Shown: positions 57,905 through 64,000 of the stretch, piece after piece | How the letters are laid out: every line of letters begins with the position of its first letter | Position numbering within the stretch: position 1 is the first letter of the stretch | Source of the DNA: Notamacropus eugenii | Taxonomy: Eukaryota; Chordata; Mammalia; Diprotodontia; Macropodidae | NCBI RefSeq assembly: GCF_028372415.1 | Contig: NC_092872.1 | Location: forward strand, 516,026,224-516,090,223 | Direction of reading: 5' to 3' | DNA length: 64,000 bases | Made by a program: the position numbers and the translations under genes | The notes under the pieces: generated by a model | Databases searched by the model: none | The model's input: only the letters and a program-made list of their open reading frames with translations | What the model was told of the DNA's origin: nothing

Positions 57905-58139
57905 CATTAGAGCAGCTAGATGGAGTAATGCATGAAGTACTAGCCTAGAGTTAGATGTATCTTCCTCAGTTCAAGTCTGGCCTCAAGACACTTACTAGTT
58001 ATGTGTCCGTGGACAAATTTTCCTCAGATTCCTCATCTGTAAAATGAGCTGGAGAAGGAAATGGCAAACTAGTCCAATATTTTTGCCCAGAAAACCCCAA
58101 ATGGGATCATAGTTTCACACAACTGAAAAACTGAACAAT
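57905..58139 (+). repeat. CORE-SINE with Bov-B-type tail (type A)
   Basis: AGAGCAGCTAGATGGAGTAA, CAGTTCAAGTCTGGCCTCAA, AGGAAATGGCAAACTAGTCC and AAAACCCCAAATGGGATCAT. Confidence 0.9.
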
Positions 58140-58220
58140 AAATGCTCTGTAGCGTTGCAGATGAGATTCATGGTTTTAGTTAAGGGTTAGATGATTTGAT
58201 CTAACTCATGGCTTTCAGAT

Positions 58221-59044
58221 CCTATTTAGTGGACAACCTTCTTTCTACATTTTCTACAATTATCTTCTTCAGGTGAACAGGTATCACTATCCATACCTCA
58301 AAGACAAGAGACAAGCTATCACCATCCGTTGAATCATGACAGCCAGGATGGAATTCAGGACATTTCAATTCCAGAAATCTATTCTAATTTAACGAATTAA
58401 TTACTATCACACAATTTCTAATTATGCCACCAGTTGTCTCTTCATTAAGTGGAAAGTTTTGAAGTTTCATCACTTCAAGGTACTCAAGTAAGCAATTAAC
58501 TCAATAACTGATAAGAAAACATTTTTTTAACAGTGCATCTAAAGTAACTGAGCAGAAAGGCTACATCCAGCTGAGTGTGTTAAGTACCATGAAGTGCCGA
58601 GCTTTGCTCTGTATTGTTACTTCTAGTACTTCCATATAGCTAGAGTTAATATTTCTTAGCTCTTGACTTTGGGCAAATCACATCTGGGCCTCTGTTGTAA
58701 AAGTTATGACAGTTCTCATGCAGTCACTGTTAGGAGAAAAAGTACTCCACACTACAAATGTATACATATAAGCTGTCGTTAATGGCACAAAATACACTGA
58801 AGATATACGACTGATGTTCAACTTGTGTTAATTATATTCCTCACTACAGAACTTTAGAACAGGAAGGAATTATTTTACAGATGAGGAAACATCAGTTACT
58901 GGGAATGAGACTGCATGTCAAATGTTTTCAAATCTAAATGTGCCAATCAAAATATTATTCTACCAGAAAATATGAGCTCATCAGGAACTTAATACTAGAA
59001 GGATCAGGGGCTCACCGGTTGATTTTTTTTTTTACTGTAATTTT
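58221..59044. other. No recognised gene or repeat
   Basis: AT-rich sequence. A short MIR-like scrap (TTTTACAGATGAGGAAAC) occurs at about 58872. Confidence 0.45.
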
Positions 59045-59305
59045 ATTTGGGGCAGTTGGGTAGCACAATGGATAACCCATTGGACCTAGTCAGAAAACTG
59101 GAGTTCAAAACCAGTCTTAGACACTTAAGAGCTACATGATCCTGGTCAAGTCATTTAACCTGTCTGCCTCAGGTATCTCAAATACAAAAAAGAGATCATA
59201 AGTAGCACCTACTTCACAAGGTTGTTGCAAGATCAAATGGGACATCTGTATAGTGCTTAGAACAGTGGCACAGAGTGGTTGTTTGATAAATGCTTATTCC
59301 TCCCT
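59045..59305 (+). repeat. CORE-SINE with L2-type tail (type C)
   Basis: GGGCAGTTGGGTAGCACAAT, GGAGTTCAAAACCAGTCTTA, TTCACAAGGTTGTTGCAAGA and TTTGATAAATGCTTATTCC. Confidence 0.9.
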
Positions 59306-59960
59306 TTTGTTAAACATTTTCATCTATCTCTACTTGTTTTGCCTTGTGGATTAAAAAAATGCAGTTGTCAGTGGACAGTTTGGTCCTTCAACACATTCTC
59401 AAATTCTGTTCCTTTTAATATTAAATCACATCTCATCTTTGTATTTCAGGACCTACTATGGTACACCTGGCTCTTTATAAAAGGTTGCTGAATAAACACT
59501 GGCTGTGTCTTCCCACTTTAAACTCAACTTGCTACTGTCTTTTTCCCTTTATAGAAAATCATTTTGTTCTGTTCCATGGCTATAGCCCTTCACTTTTACC
59601 CTAGAACTTGGCAGACCCATTAAAGCTACCAGAAGTATTTGGTTGCAAGAAATTTTAATGTCTTAATTTGTCTGAGTAAGCCATACAGAGCAAAAACTAG
59701 ATTTTTCTAAAAAGTAGTAAAAACATATACATCCAAACTGAGGCCCAGAAAAGTATGGTACTAATAGGAAACACATAAAACTGCTACAAAACTTAAGCAA
59801 TGAAACAATTATATAATATTTGAGTCACTAAACTGTTTAATTTGGGAGGGTCAGGCAGAGCTGGGAAAAAAGTGTCCCTGTTTGACAGCCTCAGATGACA
59901 GCAGAGATAAGGCACACTATTGCCATCACTACTGTAAATTTGACAGCTCCTCCCTATTTT
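59306..59960. other. No recognised gene or repeat
   Basis: Short random ORFs only; it lies downstream of the PARD6B 3' end. Confidence 0.5.
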
Positions 59961-59964
59961 TCTA

Positions 59965-60083
59965 GAGGTATGACTCGAATGTAATCATAGACCTGAGCTT
60001 AAATCCGACCTCAGACACTTACTAGCTAGCTGTGTAACCCTGGGCAAGTGACAATCTCAACTGCTTTCAAAAAAAAAAAAAAA
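59965..60083 (+). repeat. SINE with tRNA-like head and poly(A) tail (type D)
   Basis: CTTAAATCCGACCTCAGACA and GTGTAACCCTGGGCAAGTGA end directly in a 16-base A run at about 60069-60084, the tail type used by L1-mobilised SINEs. Confidence 0.75.
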
Positions 60084-60439
60084 AGGCACAATTTGAATAT
60101 GAATGGCAACAAAGGACAAAGGAAACCGAATATTGATCAGTCTTGGCTATGAAAATGTACTTCCCTTCTTTGCAGAGGTGGGAATGGACCATGGGTATGT
60201 AATATTTCTTGCAAAACATTGTCAGAAACTGTTCATGTTAGGTTTGCTAAATAGTTTCTTTATAGGAAAATTCTTTGTTATAAGGGAAGGCTCACTGGGT
60301 TAAGAAATGGGAAAGGACACATTCAGAAAAAGATTATATAACAAAAATATCAATACAATTAAGATGAAAAGTTTCCATAAGATGAAAACCTTTTCAACAT
60401 CCACTTTGATTCAATCACAAATTTATGTAAACAAATATT

Positions 60440-62719
60440 CTTAATATAAGTCTTTTTATTGTTTATAAAAAATACCACTAAAACTAATTTGATTTCTCAA
60501 AAATCAACGTTCATTTAGTGAAATATCAATGTACATTTTATATTAAAGTTGTAGGAAAAATACTGACATTTAATAGTTTATACAAGTCTCATTCATGTAA
60601 AAATCACATAGCATGTAAAATTAATTAGAAAATTCATAATATCACAAAAGTATATCATTTTGTTGACAGCTCATGAGAACATTGTCCTAAACTCTGCTAC
60701 GATACAGAACATAAGTTTCACAGTTCAGTTTCTTTTTTAATATTATAGGAGAAAAATAACTTTAGGAAACTTGTTTAGCTCTAAATCCAGTGTGCTATGT
60801 ATTAATAAGATGCACTTGAAGTAATCTGTTTAGACTACCAATGAATTGTCATTTTTAATGTAATAACAAAGAAATAACATTTAAGATATGCTTAAAAATA
60901 AATCATTTTCCAATTGCTGTATCTTTAATTTACAGAAGTCTGGTTGAAAATCAAGTTCACCTATATCCTTAAACAAGACAATTAGTATAAAAAATGTGCT
61001 AGCAGCTTTGACCTTCCATTTTTGGAAAGTTGCAAATTTTTTTTTGACAAAACTAAATTTGGATTGTTTAAAAATTGTATGAATTCCTGAATTTTTCCAA
61101 GAAAAAAAGCTAAAAGACGTCAACTTTGCAAAATAAAAAATTAAGAGGTAGTGTGTGAAAGGCTAGTGTTTATATTTTAAAAGCTTAACTTGAACCCCTG
61201 CACCATTAACATATAAAACGATTGAACAATCTACGTGCTAACTTTTTATTATTATTGCATTCCAAAGTCACTTAAAAAATAACAGTGGAATATGAATGGA
61301 AGAGCTCCAGTGGATTTAAAAGGAACTACAGTATAAAACCAAATATTACATAATGCTGTGCAGTCAGTATTAGTTTAGTACCAACAAAATACACTTAAGC
61401 ATCCTGTGTTAGGTATTCAGTATTTTAGTAATACTTTCATTCTTCACATAATTTTGCTATATATAAATCCTTCAAAATGGAGTCGTTAATTCTTCATTTT
61501 AACACCACACATTATAAAGGCATTCACACTAATCCCATCATAAAGTTAATTAATAAATAATTAGTTTGGGGAATGTGTTCACAAGTCATAAGTAAAAGGA
61601 CATGCACTTCTCTTTATAATAGCCTTAACTTCTATATACAGTGTTCATGCACATGACAATTATAAATACAAAAAAAATTAAGCAAAGAATGAAAGTTAGC
61701 AGCATTACTAATTCTATCTGGATGCTTGTATTAAAGAAATAAATATCTTCTCATAAAATTAATGTGAATACACTGTTTGCCACGCATAATTTGCCCTAAA
61801 GTGTAGGCAGCTTTCTATAATCCAGATATCAATACCATTAAATGAAAACAAACCAAAAAAATCTTTATATAAAAAAGTGCATAAGTTTGTCCTATGTATA
61901 AGTAGTTCTCTTCTCTTAATCCAAGTGCATATTACATCCATGAAAATTCACATTAGAGTACATTTAAAAGGCACAAATGTACACTAACAGAAACAAAGAA
62001 TTTTTTTCCAGAAGTGGTAAAAAGGAAACATCTTAAGATTCCCTCTATGACATCAGGTTACAACCACATGTGTGAGTACTGTCTTAAAACAACTTTCACA
62101 AAACTTCACTGCATTCAGGAATCACTTCTAGGTTTTGTAACAAAGTATATAATTTTTGAAAGCTGTTGATTATTTTGATTTTTTGAAAGTTAACATAAAA
62201 CATTGTGTTGTGATTAGAAAATAAGCGTAATGCAAGAAATCGAAATCATAAAATACTGTAAACCAAGGGAAGAGAACTGGTCCTACAGGTACCAAAAGGA
62301 GGTGGAATCAGACTTTCACATTAGAATCATAAGACTGTAGCTAAGAGCATTAATACAGAATAATTTTACTGGGCTCTGCATGGCAGGTTAAATATACAAC
62401 CACTTCAACTGGAAATGATCTAATTCATCTTGCAGTACTGAAAATGTACCCCTTTACTATAGTAGTATTCCTTACAGACAGAATATCAAAAGTTTATTAT
62501 TTCACTTCCAGGTGCTCCTTAAATTCTAGTCTCAAATTCACCTCCAATCCACAATGGTTATTTACAACAGCCAGAATATTAAACTAATATTTTAAAGCTT
62601 CATTATTGTTTGCATGTACACACTTTATGTCACTGGTACAGAGGTGCATATGCTTTTGAATAGACAAACGTAAAGTTCTATGGCACCTTCAATTTAGGAA
62701 GCCACTCAGACAACAAATA
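60440..62719 (-). other. PARD6B: PARD6B 3' UTR (inferred extent)
   Basis: About 2.3 kb after the stop codon that is AT-rich and almost free of recognisable repeats, unlike the rest of the window; this fits a constrained 3' UTR. Candidate AATAAA signals on the minus strand lie at 62493-62498, 61245-61250 and 60455-60460. The last one sets the proposed end at about 60440. Many ATTTA pentamers occur on the transcript strand, so message stability may be regulated. No transcript evidence is available here. Confidence 0.6.
60455..60460 (-). terminator. PARD6B: Candidate distal poly(A) signal of PARD6B
   Basis: AATAAA on the minus strand, the last canonical signal before repeats begin. Alternatives at 61245-61250 and 62493-62498 would give shorter 3' UTRs. 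Confidence 0.45.
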
Positions 62720-63543
62720 TCATAATGTTATAATTGTTCCATCTTCTTCTAGTGGTTTTTGATCTGAAACATGTGTTTCATGTTCCATCTTCGTGCCACT
62801 TGTGTGCTGTACATTCACATCATTAGGGATAAAACCATTCTGTGATGACTCAAAACTCAGTTCAATTTGTGTTAGTGATTCTAAGCTCTCAGTCATAGAA
62901 ACTGCCTTAGGTATTTGCTGGGGCATTCCATTATCTTCAATAATTATGTCTTCCTCTTCACTATCTTCATCTTTAGGATCAAAATTTGTTTCAATATGTG
63001 GTGAGTAGCTGATAAGGCTGTTATCAGTAGACTGACCTGAACTGCCAGAAGTCCGACTATTCCTGACAACATTATTTCTCTGGTTTGCTGGTCTTACAGT
63101 TATAATCAGGTTACGGCTGTTTGCAATCATCATGTCTGTAACTTGATCAAGACTTTTTCCTGAAACTTCTATTCCATTAACTTCTAAAACCTCGTCATTA
63201 ACTGCAAGTAAGCCTGTACTTTGAGCCAGACCACCTGGAACAAGCCTGGATATGAAAATCCCTGGCACTTTTTCTAGGCCATGCGGTGTGACTCTTACAC
63301 TAGAGCCATCACGGATATAGAATCCTAGTGGTTTTTCGGTTCCATATTTGTAAAGACGAACTCTTCGATGTGTTTCTGGGAGAATATCCACATCTATAAT
63401 GGAAGATACTGGTCTAAAATCTTGCGGCATGCTAATAACTATGTTTGTTTTCTTTTTATGGTAATCAGGACGTAATACATTTGTCAAGACATTCTTCTTC
63501 TTTGTTAGTGTGTCTGTACCAAAGGCACTGTAGTCTGCTTCTT
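62720..63543 (-). CDS. PARD6B: PARD6B last coding exon (PAR-6 beta, semi-CRIB and PDZ)
   Basis: PAR-6 beta is the scaffold of the PAR3-aPKC-CDC42 complex that sets apical-basal polarity and tight junctions. This exon starts after an acceptor AG (63545-63544) with [12 protein letters not shown] and runs about 273 codons to TGA at 62722-62720; it begins in phase with one base of a Glu codon left in the previous exon. The semi-CRIB motif ([18 protein letters not shown], about 63437-63380) pairs with the PDZ domain (about 63367-63088) to bind active CDC42. The PDZ has the carboxylate loop [20 protein letters not shown] and [16 protein letters not shown]. The acidic tail EDEDSEEE-type stretch and the terminal EEDGTIITL match the vertebrate protein. 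No stop or shift is present. The N-terminal PB1 domain that binds aPKC is encoded upstream, outside the window. The beta paralogue is chosen over alpha and gamma from the C-terminal tail. Confidence 0.98.
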
Positions 63544-64000
63544 CTGTTTAAAAAACAAAACATTGATTATCAGTATTTGTTCATATAGAAAGGTCATCAA
63601 AATATACCATTACTCTTTGATAACATAACGAGGCAGTAATGGTAGCAGATTAATATACAAACAAGTACTTATTAGTCAGTAGCTTAAAATGAACATAACT
63701 AATCAGTGACTTCATTCAATTCATAATTTAGTACCAAGGTCATGATGATATTCTAGAAAAACCACTAGATGGCCCTCTTTTGTGATAAAATAGAAAATAC
63801 TACCAAGATTTTTACTAAGTTCAATCATACACACATACAAATCACAACTGTCTTCTACATGCAGAGATGTCGTTTCTTTTTGAATATATATATATTTGGG
63901 GCTACAAATTTTCCGTCTTAGAATTTTTTATTTAGGTTGACAATAAATTAAGCTCAAATAAAATTAATGTGACTTCATAAAGCAAAGTTTTCTAAGCACA
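63544..64000 (-). other. PARD6B: PARD6B intron, 3' part, with splice acceptor
   Basis: On the minus strand the sequence TTTTGTTTTTTAAACAG precedes the exon, a normal pyrimidine-rich acceptor. The rest is AT-rich with no exon or clear repeat; an ATATATAT run lies near 63883-63896. Confidence 0.88.

Larger units (their letters stand above)
57400..58220 (+). repeat. CR1/L3 3' end interrupted by two SINEs
   Basis: Pieces 57400-57580 (ATTGGGGGAGAGGGCTGCCA, GCTCCAGAGAGATTTGGATA), 57816-57904 (CAGTTGGAGATGTTTAAGCA) and 58140-58220 (GTTAGATGATTTGATCTAAC) line up with the L3 3' end. Confidence 0.65.

Noticed and set aside
60103-60303. 66-codon ORF as a small protein downstream of PARD6B
   Set aside because: No family resemblance, no conserved context, and length within chance for AT-rich DNA.

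Overview
The window is nuclear DNA from a marsupial. The evidence is the repeat set: tRNA-headed CORE-SINEs carrying Bov-B/RTE-type, L2-type and poly(A) tails, L1 elements whose 5' ends start with GGAGCCAAGATGG, an RTE-clade LINE, CR1/L3 and L2 remnants, and a fold-back hAT element. The species cannot be fixed from the sequence alone.

Only one host gene is supported. The last coding exon of PARD6B (PAR-6 beta, a cell polarity scaffold) lies on the minus strand at 62720-63543. It is preceded by intron (63544-64000) and followed by an AT-rich, nearly repeat-free 3' UTR reaching to about 60440. In human the gene downstream of PARD6B is BCAS4; no exon of it was recognised, so positions 1-60440 read as intergenic DNA.

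Layout. 1-408: RPS17 retropseudogene. 0.6-12 kb: old SINE, CR1/L3, L1 and L2 pieces, plus a near full-length 7SL RNA pseudogene (7751-8042). 12.9-20.85 kb: an older L1 remnant into which a full-length 6.9-kb L1 (13930-20837) inserted, with a perfect 15-bp target duplication. 20.9-23.7 kb: mostly unique sequence with one 205-bp hAT fold-back. 23.75-31.4 kb: two L1 derivatives that lack most or all of ORF2, the second split by an EEF1D retropseudogene. 31.5-38.5 kb: L2, MIR and SINE fragments. 38.5-43.1 kb: a degenerate RTE LINE (minus strand) interrupted by a SINE and by a third ORF2-less L1 (39252-42018). 43.2-58.2 kb: nested L1, L2, CR1/L3 and SINE fragments, including a fourth ORF2-less L1 (47530-51585) interrupted by a 5'-truncated L1. 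58.2-60.4 kb: sparse SINEs, then PARD6B.

The most interesting content is in the transposons. Four L1 derivatives without a usable ORF2 (half-L1 or HAL1-like) sit beside a single full-length L1. Two of them are young, nearly identical and share the same ORF1-breaking changes, which suggests they spread on proteins supplied in trans. One copy still keeps the ORF2 C-terminus and may record an intermediate deletion step. One tRNA-like SINE head is found joined to four different 3' tails, one of which matches the end of the RTE element in this same window. I found no sign of a wholly new biological system.
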